Assembly: GCA_900554835.1 (NCBI GenBank)
Contig: USJD01000198.1
Location: forward strand, 1 to 6,266
Source: an uncultured Prevotella sp.
Lineage (GTDB): Bacteria > Bacteroidota > Bacteroidia > Bacteroidales > Bacteroidaceae
DNA: 6,266 nt
Direction of reading: 5' to 3'
Shown here: piece by piece, positions 1-5,657 of the stretch
Numbering within the stretch: the stretch's first letter is position 1
How the letters are laid out: every line of letters begins with the position of its first letter
Position numbers and translations under genes: made by a program
Notes under the pieces: model-generated
Databases searched by the model: none
The model's input: only the letters and a program-made list of their open reading frames with translations
Told to the model about the DNA's origin: nothing

Positions 1-685
1 AGGTTCCCACCATGGTGATGAACAGGCGCAGGCACCATGCGTTCATCAGCAGCAGAAATATCTGGCCGCCGAACATCCGGCACCACGCCTTGAAGATGTT
101 GGAGGTGGCCTGCGCCGCGCCCGTAGCAAAAGCCACCGGTGCCGTGAATACCAGAACGCCCAGGAGCACATAACGCTCCGCCGCCTCAAATAGCAGCTTG
201 ATATAGTTCCACGCCAAAATGAGCACGAGGATCAGGGCGATTAGAGCCACCGCGCCGTTGGCGCAGACCCCAAGGATGGTAAGTATGACCGAATTGAAGT
301 CGGCAAAGTTCAGTGTGGGCAGTTCAGACGACATGATCCATGCGTAGGGTGTCCCGCCGATTTTCAGTATCAGCTCCACGATTTCATCTGCGAAATAGGC
401 CAGCAGGATAAACAGCACGGAGCGGATCGTCAGCTTTACCGGGTCTTCTGCCTCTACGCCTGCTATAAGGCCGTAGTTCTTGAATAGCTGCCAGATCAGG
501 TTCAGCAGGATCATGCCGATAGCCAGTGCCACGAAGATGTTGTACATCGTCTCTGCGGCGGGGAAATAGCGCAGGAAGGTGGTCATGTCGCAGCCCAGAG
601 CCCCCAGCACAGAGGTGTTGATAAGGTCAAGACCGTACATGACCTGTTCCGCGATCCATTCTACAATGCCATCTAATATGCCCAT
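1..685 (-). CDS. VirB6/TrbL-like conjugal transfer membrane protein (partial, C-terminus outside window)
   Basis: The reading frame gives 228 residues without a stop and runs off the left edge, so the C-terminus is missing. The start is the ATG at 683-685, preceded by AAGGAGG (692-698 on the plus strand), five to six bases upstream on the minus strand. About five hydrophobic segments are visible, near residues 47-67, 88-107, 133-159, 171-190 and 206-226. Conserved-looking stretches are DPVKLTIRSVLF, GGTPYAWIM and a LFEAAERYVLLGVL block followed by TAPVAFA. A polytopic protein of this kind just downstream of a small VirB2-like gene is typical of Firmicute ICE type IV secretion modules, where VirB6/TrbL proteins form part of the inner-membrane translocation channel. 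The family call comes from topology, context and remembered sequence style, not from a search. The gene is GC-rich, unlike the plus-strand cargo to its right. Confidence 0.8.
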   Translation of the reverse strand, partial: MGILDGIVEWIAEQVMYGLDLINTSVLGALGCDMTTFLRYFPAAETMYNIFVALAIGMILLNLIWQLFKNYGLIAGVEAEDPVKLTIRSVLFILLAYFADEIVELILKIGGTPYAWIMSSELPTLNFADFNSVILTILGVCANGAVALIALILVLILAWNYIKLLFEAAERYVLLGVLVFTAPVAFATGAAQATSNIFKAWCRMFGGQIFLLLMNAWCLRLFITMVGT

Positions 686-691
686 AGCACC

Positions 692-698
692 CCTCCTT
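692..698 (-). promoter_or_regulatory. Shine-Dalgarno of the VirB6/TrbL-like gene
   Basis: On the minus strand AAGGAGG, followed by GG and a short spacer, precedes the ATG at 683-685. It fixes the start of the VirB6/TrbL-like gene. Confidence 0.75.
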
Positions 699-719
699 TC
701 TCAGCCGGGCAGCTTGGCG

Positions 720-1091
720 TTATCCGTTCCATCTGCCATCTGCGAAGAAGGGCGTCACATAGGACATGATGAAGCCCAGGCCGTTAAGGATCGCCCATGT
801 GATGATGATACGCTTGAGCCATGCGCGGCTCTCGTCCACAGTGCGGCCGCTGCGGGAGAAGTTCATCATCAGCAGTGCCACCGACGCGGTGACAATGGCG
901 GCAATGGTGGAGATAAGAAGAATCTGGTTATAGACATCCTTCATGATCTCATTGGCCTTCTCCCAGACGGTGGCGGCAAAGACAGGCTGGCAAAGCATTG
1001 CGGCCATGGTCACGCCCGCGAAGGCCGCGTATAGTGCCATGCCGGGGCTTGCCCTGTGGAGATGTGTCTTGGTCAGGTCATGTTTTTTCAC
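720..1091 (-). CDS. VirB2-like small conjugal transfer membrane protein, GTG start
   Basis: This 123-aa protein has a basic N-terminus (MKKHDLTKTHLHR) and a hydrophobic segment at about 18-38 ending in QPVFAA, which looks like a signal peptide cleavage site. Two further membrane segments follow, at about 57-77 and 92-112, around a short polar loop (SRSGRTVDESR). Signal peptide plus two membrane helices is the VirB2/TrbC pilin-like layout, and its place immediately before the VirB6/TrbL-like gene fits this. The GTG at 1089-1091 is chosen because AGGAGGT (1099-1105 on the plus strand) lies seven bases upstream. The open frame extends to 1334 but that stretch has no comparable ribosome binding site and no membrane-protein character. 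The gap to the next gene is 34 bp, so the two are probably co-transcribed. It could instead belong to one of the other small ICE membrane protein families (Maff2- or DUF3852-like). Confidence 0.75.
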   Translation of the reverse strand: MKKHDLTKTHLHRASPGMALYAAFAGVTMAAMLCQPVFAATVWEKANEIMKDVYNQILLISTIAAIVTASVALLMMNFSRSGRTVDESRAWLKRIIITWAILNGLGFIMSYVTPFFADGRWNG

Positions 1092-1098
1092 TCGTGAT

Positions 1099-1105
1099 AC
1101 CTCCT
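1099..1105 (-). promoter_or_regulatory. Shine-Dalgarno deciding a GTG start
   Basis: On the minus strand AGGAGGT is followed by ATCACGA and then GTG. This strong site decides the non-ATG start of the VirB2-like gene against longer readings of the same frame. Confidence 0.75.
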
Positions 1106-1169
1106 GTGATAGAAAAGATGTGGAGGGGCTACTCTCTAAAAGTCGCACCTCTTGGACTGCCCAAATACC

Positions 1170-1206
1170 CGGAAACGAAATAACACCACCCCGTAGGATG
1201 GTGTTA
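1170..1206 (-). terminator. Terminator- or attenuator-like hairpin with UACG tetraloop
   Basis: In the minus-strand transcript the sequence at 1206-1181 folds as an 11-bp stem (UAACACCAUCC paired with GGGUGGUGUUA), with one G-U wobble and a UACG loop closed by C-G, an exceptionally stable tetraloop class. UUUCGUUUCC follows, a weak U-rich tract. On the plus strand the wobble becomes an A-C mismatch and no T-run follows, so the structure belongs to the minus-strand RNA. It lies about 90 bases before the VirB2-like start codon and downstream of a candidate promoter. It may attenuate the transfer operon, protect its 5' end, or be the terminator of an upstream ICE gene lost or displaced by the cargo. 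Confidence 0.5.
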
Positions 1207-1240
1207 CTCGTATCGCCTTGGCATAGTTTTGAGCATACAC

Positions 1241-1269
1241 AGTATAGCACACTTGGATTTACGCCGAAA
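1241..1269 (-). promoter_or_regulatory. Candidate minus-strand promoter for the transfer operon
   Basis: On the minus strand TGCTATACT gives an extended -10 element (TGn followed by TATACT, plus-strand 1241-1246). A -35 at 17-bp spacing would be TTTCGG (1264-1269), which matches the consensus poorly, so recognition would depend on the extended -10. Transcription would start near 1234 and give a leader of about 140 bases that includes the 1181-1206 hairpin. Confidence 0.35.
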
Positions 1270-1282
1270 TCGCAAAACCGTG

Positions 1283-1319
1283 CCAATGTTGTGGCGGGAG
1301 AGTGCCATTGGAGCCACAA
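1283..1319. repeat. Interleaved pair of inverted repeats
   Basis: CCAATG (1283-1288) is complementary to CATTGG (1306-1311), and TTGTGGC (1289-1295) is complementary to GCCACAA (1313-1319). The arms occur in the order a, b, a', b', so both cannot form as nested hairpins. They either compete or form an H-type pseudoknot in RNA, or they are overlapping protein-binding palindromes in DNA. They lie between the transfer-operon promoter candidate and the cargo promoter. Confidence 0.4.
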
Positions 1320-1403
1320 ATAAGTATTTCCCATAAAGTGTTTCCCTTTGGTATTAAGAATACTCGAAAGAACTTTTTTGACTATTAATAATTGAATTGC
1401 TAA

Positions 1404-1431
1404 TTGATAAAAAAGATGTGTATGGTATAAT
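1404..1431 (+). promoter_or_regulatory. Sigma-A-type promoter of the cargo operon
   Basis: TTGATA (1404-1409) and TATAAT (1426-1431) are separated by 16 bp, and TGG just before the -10 makes it an extended -10 promoter. Transcription would start near 1438, leaving a leader of about 68 bases before the NTPase start. The direct repeat TAATTGA occurs at 1389-1395 and 1401-1407, 12 bp apart, the second copy overlapping the -35. This could be an operator, but the region is AT-rich and the repeat is short. Confidence 0.65.
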
Positions 1432-1505
1432 ACAAACAGGAATCGCCATGCCGTAATCAGAAATACTGTTGAAATTGCACTTTTTAGTTGAACTGAGGAA
1501 AGAAT

Positions 1506-3740
1506 ATGGGTAATGATAATTCTGCATTAAAGGAAACTTTTATTTTATTGAAAGAGATTGCGCAAAGAATACTAGATATCTTCGGAACCATTCAAACTTG
1601 CCGCGACTTAATAATTCTGATAGTTCTCATGCTTTGCTTTATTGTAGCTGCGCTTTCATTTCGAAGGAGAATCAACAAATGTACTAAAGATCAAATTAAA
1701 CGGTTCATAAGCGTAGGTAAATATGAACCCGACCTCTATATTGAGTTGAATAATAATTTAGAGAACCTTAGGTATTTCCTATTTTCAAGAAAATGGAAAG
1801 CACGAATTGTTCGTGAGTATAATAACCTGTTTTCTGGTTACGATGGGGTCAAACTGAAAAAGGCTTTGGGTAGGAACTTTCCGTATAGGATTTCTCGTTT
1901 CTCATCATTGAACCATATTTACCGATGCCTTAATGAGTTAAAGACACTTTTTTACTCAATTCGAGAAGAGCGCGAAGAGTATCGTCAGAGGTTAGGTGAG
2001 TACTTTTATATCGTGAGCAATCTTTCCTTTATATATATCGATAATATCGATCAAATGCTTAAACGCTGTGATATGATGAGAGAAAAGAGCGTTTTACTGA
2101 TTGGAAGTGCGGGAAACGGTAAATCGACCTTACTGTGCAAGTTTTCAGAAGTCGCAGTAAAAAATCATGTGCCTGTTATGCTAATTAATGCAAGAGACAT
2201 TAATAAGGACTGTACAGAATTTGTTCTAGATTCACTTCCCATCTTCTCTTTTTTGAAGAAGTTTTCACGATTGTATCTTCGGATTATTTCATTCGGTCTC
2301 TTTATTCAAAAAAAGCATTTTTACATTGTTATTGATGCTCTAAATGAAAACGACAATACCGATTATATTAAATCGATTGGTGCTATGTTAGACAGATTTG
2401 CTCGGTTTCATAGAATTCGCTTTGTTTTATCATGCAGAAGCGAATATTTTCAATCGAGATATAAAAAGTATTTTGAATCTTGTACTACTCAACCATATTG
2501 TTTTGATATAATGTCATCAATTTATAGTGATAGGGCAAAGATAAGGACATATCGTACATACTGTGACTATTTCAATTTTTCAGGCTATATATCAAAACTG
2601 GCTAGAGATCGACTTTTTAATTCTCTATTATTAATGAGAATTTTCTTCGAAGTAAATCGTAATCGTAGCGACACTTCTGTAGAATTACGCAACGCGGAAT
2701 TATTCAATTGCTATCTCAAACAAATCAATTCAAAATATGACGAATTCAATTTTTCTCAGTTTGTAATGAATGTTGCTAAGACTATGGTATCTGAGTCTAG
2801 ATACGACTGGATATCTATGGAAAGGCTGGGCATAAATAAATCGGAGCAAGTAAAGCTTTTCCAAATACTAGACAACAATCTGATTATTAGCCGGACATTA
2901 CAGTCTGGCCAAGGTATAACAGAGAATGAAGAAGAAGTTGTTGCGTTTGTATTCGATGAGTTCAGAGACTTTTGCTTAGCAAAATACCTTTTGAAGGAAT
3001 CTGAGTACTGTCATGATTGCAACTATACACTTTTCTTTGACACCACTAGCAAAATGTTTTTGGATAGGCAATCACCAGTCGAAGGTGTAGTCAAATATGG
3101 CTATTACTATTTTAAAAAGTATGGACATCACGAACTGAGCAATAAGATCCTTGAACAGTTTAGTGAAACCGATATTCAAGGAATTACAGAAAATAATTTG
3201 ACGAGGGAAAGACAGGTACACGTTTTTTCCAATTTTGGCTTATCATTGATATTTATCGACGGAGGTGAATTAATAGATAGTGAAAGAGCTTTTTTGTCTA
3301 AATATATCGCCAAGTGCCCCGAGAACTATTGGAAAGTCTTTTGGTTTTTGCTTCATAATGAATATTTCAGTATTTACCCCCGTTTAGATCTGGGCATAAA
3401 ACTCCTTCTTGAAAACGACTCTTTCTCTGAGCTCAGCAATACTATTAATTTCATTTTTAGGAAGCAGTTAGATTATGGATATCGTGGTCTAACGGAGAAT
3501 AATGAAGTTAAAGACCTTTGTAAAAGGGTAGCTCAGATTAAAAGTAGAGACGGCTTATCTATAGAATTAAAACAATTTATGCTTTTGCTTTATACAATTG
3601 GGCCTTATGAACCTGAACTACAAGAATACAAGGAATACGCAATGGATGAAACTGTGATCAACTCGTTACTTGCACTGAGTAAATGTCCAGAATTAAAAGA
3701 GCTCTTAGCGCAGCATCAGGCAAGGTATAGTACGAAATAA
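1506..3740 (+). CDS. Membrane-anchored NACHT/STAND-like P-loop NTPase
   Basis: This 744-aa protein has one strong hydrophobic segment near its N-terminus (about 34-53) followed by a basic stretch (RRRINK), which suggests a membrane anchor with a cytoplasmic body. A helical linker rich in charged residues (about 60-190) leads to a Walker A motif, GSAGNGKST (200-208). A Walker B-like YIVIDALNEND follows (273-283), where STAND NTPases usually show DALDE or DGLDE. FVLSCRSEYF (306-315) is a sensor-1-like strand ending in an arginine. FNSLLLMRIFFE (371-382) matches the PLLL-type helix, and FVFDEFRDFCLAKYLL (481-496) matches the conserved helix after the winged-helix region of NACHT proteins. The C-terminal 250 residues look helical, without recognisable repeats or an effector. 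The ATG has GAGG (1495-1498) seven bases upstream. Such NTPases often act as sensors in antiphage defence; this role here is inferred. The codon use is AT-rich compared with the flanks. Confidence 0.85.
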   Translation: MGNDNSALKETFILLKEIAQRILDIFGTIQTCRDLIILIVLMLCFIVAALSFRRRINKCTKDQIKRFISVGKYEPDLYIELNNNLENLRYFLFSRKWKARIVREYNNLFSGYDGVKLKKALGRNFPYRISRFSSLNHIYRCLNELKTLFYSIREEREEYRQRLGEYFYIVSNLSFIYIDNIDQMLKRCDMMREKSVLLIGSAGNGKSTLLCKFSEVAVKNHVPVMLINARDINKDCTEFVLDSLPIFSFLKKFSRLYLRIISFGLFIQKKHFYIVIDALNENDNTDYIKSIGAMLDRFARFHRIRFVLSCRSEYFQSRYKKYFESCTTQPYCFDIMSSIYSDRAKIRTYRTYCDYFNFSGYISKLARDRLFNSLLLMRIFFEVNRNRSDTSVELRNAELFNCYLKQINSKYDEFNFSQFVMNVAKTMVSESRYDWISMERLGINKSEQVKLFQILDNNLIISRTLQSGQGITENEEEVVAFVFDEFRDFCLAKYLLKESEYCHDCNYTLFFDTTSKMFLDRQSPVEGVVKYGYYYFKKYGHHELSNKILEQFSETDIQGITENNLTRERQVHVFSNFGLSLIFIDGGELIDSERAFLSKYIAKCPENYWKVFWFLLHNEYFSIYPRLDLGIKLLLENDSFSELSNTINFIFRKQLDYGYRGLTENNEVKDLCKRVAQIKSRDGLSIELKQFMLLLYTIGPYEPELQEYKEYAMDETVINSLLALSKCPELKELLAQHQARYSTK

Positions 3741-3792
3741 TGTTTTGCAAAAATGATATATCAAAAATAGATGAAGTGAGAGGACGATACAT
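3741..3792 (+). promoter_or_regulatory. Spacer carrying the Shine-Dalgarno for a TTG start
   Basis: This 52-bp gap holds no gene, hairpin or promoter of note. GAGAGGA (3778-3784) stands eight bases before the TTG at 3793. The upstream frame is closed by TGA at 3772-3774, so TTG is the only reasonable initiation codon before residue 32 of the next gene. Confidence 0.55.
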
Positions 3793-4170
3793 TTGATAAT
3801 TGATGGTCAGAATTTTTTTATAAAAAAGCGTAGTACAACTTTGCGTGGTGCCTACAAGCATTTTGGCGTACGCAAAAAATCATACATGGGAAGCATAGTG
3901 GAGCGGATCTTCGACTTTTATTGTGGTGGTGCAGAAAACCTTTATTCAACATATCAAAGGTACTATAAAAAAGAATTCCCCTGTTTTAAGGCATTTTTAC
4001 AGGGCCGCTTTAATTTATTCCCTAACGAAGCAACTGTGTTGGCGACTAAGCAGACATATTATAAGGACGTTAGGCTTCAACCGGAAAATAATGTCCGTAA
4101 TCTATTAATGGATGATCCGGCTATCAGTTCTTCAGTAAAAAGTTTCCTAGATAGCGAAGGAGGGAAATAA
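3793..4170 (+). CDS. Unrecognised 125-aa protein, TTG start
   Basis: I do not recognise this family. The predicted protein is soluble, rather basic and rich in aromatic residues, with two cysteines (44 and 64). It starts MIIDGQNFFIKK, followed by a GAYKHFGVRKKS segment, a YCGGAENLYSTYQRYYKK segment and a hydrophilic C-terminus ending SEGGK. There is no signal peptide or membrane segment. The initial IIDGQNFF is faintly like the first strand of NYN/PIN nucleases, but the length and the lack of further acidic motif residues argue against that. The start is TTG with GAGAGGA eight bases upstream. The stop is one base before the next start, and the Shine-Dalgarno of the next gene lies inside its last codons, so it is probably translated together with the following two genes. 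It could be a partner or adaptor of the 132-aa protein or the radical SAM enzyme. That is a guess from position only. Confidence 0.75.
   Translation: MIIDGQNFFIKKRSTTLRGAYKHFGVRKKSYMGSIVERIFDFYCGGAENLYSTYQRYYKKEFPCFKAFLQGRFNLFPNEATVLATKQTYYKDVRLQPENNVRNLLMDDPAISSSVKSFLDSEGGK
4157..4163 (+). promoter_or_regulatory. Strong Shine-Dalgarno of the SNSSS-motif gene
   Basis: AAGGAGG, followed by an eight-base spacer before the ATG at 4172, lies inside the last codons of the 125-aa gene. It is the best ribosome binding site of the cargo operon, suggesting that the 132-aa protein is made in relatively high amounts. Confidence 0.7.
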
Positions 4171-4171
4171 A

Positions 4172-4570
4172 ATGAAGATTAGAAGTGGCTTTGTGACAAA
4201 TAGCTCTTCAACAAATTTTCTGATAATATCTAAAGAAGAGCTTACTGAAGAATATTTACTCAAAAAGTTGGGGTTTACCGATAGTTCACCGATTATTAAT
4301 AGCGGCCGCTTGTTGGTATCAGAGCTTATGCGGGGAATAGAAAATGGTGTCCGCTGGTATGATATTCCTGAGATAAACTATGATGCTGTTTTAGATATTT
4401 TTGGTAGAGAGAGCGCAGAAAAATACCTCAAGCTTAACAAAAAGGGGTTCTTTGCTTACGTTGGTCATACCAACTCCGATGACGAATGTTTGGCCGCCTT
4501 TTTAACGATGGATCATTTTGAGATAGACAATCATGATTTTTACATGAATGGATTGAACTGCGTGTGGTAA
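4172..4570 (+). CDS. 132-aa protein with N-terminal RSGFVTNSSS-type motif; possible radical SAM substrate
   Basis: Residues 2-16 read KIRSGFVTNSSSTNF. This is a variant of the K-x-R-x-GFVSNSSSSSF motif that I recall at the very N-terminus of many uncharacterised bacterial and phage proteins; the function of the motif is not known to me. After it come a charged helical part (about 20-35), a region with RWYDIPEINYDAVLDIF (61-77) and a C-terminal part with FFAYVGHTNSDDECLAAFL (93-111). It ends LNCVW, with cysteines at 106 and 130. No signal peptide or membrane segment is visible. The gene sits one base downstream of the 125-aa gene and one base upstream of the radical SAM gene. A strictly N-terminal conserved peptide beside a radical SAM/SPASM enzyme suggests that the protein is modified, either at the Ser/Thr/Asn-rich tip or elsewhere. 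It is longer than a classical RiPP precursor, so it could instead be a structural or regulatory partner. Confidence 0.8.
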   Translation: MKIRSGFVTNSSSTNFLIISKEELTEEYLLKKLGFTDSSPIINSGRLLVSELMRGIENGVRWYDIPEINYDAVLDIFGRESAEKYLKLNKKGFFAYVGHTNSDDECLAAFLTMDHFEIDNHDFYMNGLNCVW

Positions 4571-4571
4571 A

Positions 4572-5657
4572 ATGGTTTTTTACATAGATAAACAATATAA
4601 TTTCATTGAATACTTTAATGAGAAAAATGGAACCCTGATACGGAGCAATATTCTTAAAGATGGGGTTGAGACAGAAAAGGTTCCCATAATGCGGTCTTTT
4701 CCGGAGTTAATCGATATCGGAATAATGGGCAGATGCCTTGCGGGACAGCAAGGCATCTGTCGTATGGCTGGTGTTGATTGCTATCAATGTGCCCCTAAAA
4801 AGCAGCGTTCAAATATGACACTGGAGGATTACAAGAGTATCATAGAGCAATGCACGGGCCGTACTTTTCAGGTAGCGCTAGGTGGTGCGGGTGATCCCAA
4901 TAAGCATGAAAGTTTTGAGGATATATTAGTTACAACGGTGGCGAATAGAATCGTTCCCAATTTGACAACCAGCGGGTATAAAATGACCCCGACAGAGGTG
5001 TCTTTGATAAAAAAATACTGTGGCGCAGTTGCCGTGTCATATTATTCTCGGTTAGACCAAAATAATAAGGAAACAAATTATGTGACAATTAAGGCTATTG
5101 AGTCATTGCTATCGGCTGGCTGCGTGACAAATGTCCACTATGTACTGTCAAGAGAAAGCATCGACGAAGCAATAAAGCGTCTGGAATACGGCCTTTTCCC
5201 TAATGGAATTAACTCTGTCGTCTTTTTACTGTACAAGCCAGTAGGCCTTGCTCGGGACGATAAAGTGTTATCCATCTATGACCCTCGGTATATTGACTTC
5301 CTACGCATAGTTAGTAATGGCCATTTCCCGTTTAGCGTGGGAATGGATTCTTGCCAAGCACCTGCTCTGACTTCTTTTTCATCGGCAGTTGCAGCGCAAG
5401 CAATTGAGTTTTGTGATGCAGCAAGGTTTTCAATGTATATTGATTGCCAGTTGAGAGCATTCCCGTGCTCCTTTGGACATGATCATTCTCAATATGCAGT
5501 TAATCTCAAGAACGCAACGCTAAAAGACGCATGGAACTCGAAGCAGTTTCAATTGTTTCGAGAAAAACAGTGGCGTGATTGCAAGAATTGCACAAAAATA
5601 ACGGAATGCAGGGGGTGTGCATTGGATTTGGGGGTAGCACTATGTGAAAGATGTTAA
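4572..5657 (+). CDS. Radical SAM/SPASM-type protein with atypical cysteine spacing
   Basis: This 361-aa protein is probably a radical S-adenosylmethionine enzyme that modifies a peptide or protein. PELIDIGIMGRC (44-55) matches the first strand leading into the iron-sulfur site, but the canonical CX3CX2C is absent. Cysteines fall at 55, 63, 70 and 73 (C-X7-C-X6-C-X2-C), the last two in CYQC. ALGGAGDP (102-109) is the GGE-like SAM-binding motif and NLTTSG (130-135) a typical third strand. The C-terminus is a SPASM-like cysteine-rich domain: C281, C292 and C299 (in FPCSF), then C337-X2-C340-X5-C346-X2-C349 and C358-X2-C361. I recall related Firmicute proteins with a GxC..AGV.CYQ signature annotated only as radical SAM. 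The ATG is one base after the previous stop and has no clear Shine-Dalgarno of its own, so translational coupling is likely. A perfect 12-bp inverted repeat lies inside the codons for residues 53-63. Confidence 0.85.
   Translation: MVFYIDKQYNFIEYFNEKNGTLIRSNILKDGVETEKVPIMRSFPELIDIGIMGRCLAGQQGICRMAGVDCYQCAPKKQRSNMTLEDYKSIIEQCTGRTFQVALGGAGDPNKHESFEDILVTTVANRIVPNLTTSGYKMTPTEVSLIKKYCGAVAVSYYSRLDQNNKETNYVTIKAIESLLSAGCVTNVHYVLSRESIDEAIKRLEYGLFPNGINSVVFLLYKPVGLARDDKVLSIYDPRYIDFLRIVSNGHFPFSVGMDSCQAPALTSFSSAVAAQAIEFCDAARFSMYIDCQLRAFPCSFGHDHSQYAVNLKNATLKDAWNSKQFQLFREKQWRDCKNCTKITECRGCALDLGVALCERC
4730..4759 (+). repeat. Perfect 12-bp inverted repeat inside the radical SAM gene
   Basis: CAGATGCCTTGC (4730-4741) and GCAAGGCATCTG (4748-4759) are exact reverse complements around a six-base loop, GGGACA. 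A further G-U pair could form with 4729 and 4760. The hairpin covers the codons for residues 53-63, between the first two conserved cysteines, C55 and C63. No T-run follows, so it is not a standard terminator. Confidence 0.7.

Noticed and set aside
579..1034. 151-aa plus-strand open frame
   Set aside because: It lies antisense to the VirB6/TrbL-like and VirB2-like genes, has no ribosome binding site and has unnatural composition rich in Gly, His and Cys.
943..1323. 126-aa plus-strand open frame, and a 61-aa one at 998-1183
   Set aside because: Both are antisense to the VirB2-like gene and its leader, with no Shine-Dalgarno and no family resemblance.
1092..1334. Longer N-terminus for the VirB2-like gene, starting at 1334
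   Set aside because: The stretch reads through the leader hairpin and promoter candidate and has no protein-like pattern. The GTG at 1091 has a far better ribosome binding site and gives a proper signal peptide.
1448..1456. Two-codon upstream ORF (ATG CCG TAA) in the NTPase leader
   Set aside because: It is too short to assess, has no Shine-Dalgarno, and is expected by chance.
3793..3828. NYN/PIN-type nuclease reading of the 125-aa protein from IIDGQNFF
   Set aside because: Only the first strand resembles the fold. The further acidic catalytic residues are not apparent, and the length and remaining sequence do not fit.
3658..3861. 67-aa minus-strand open frame
   Set aside because: It overlaps the end of the NTPase, the spacer and the start of the 125-aa gene in antisense, without translation signals.
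3923..4108. 61-aa plus-strand open frame in another phase of the 125-aa gene
   Set aside because: It is wholly inside a better supported gene and lacks a ribosome binding site.
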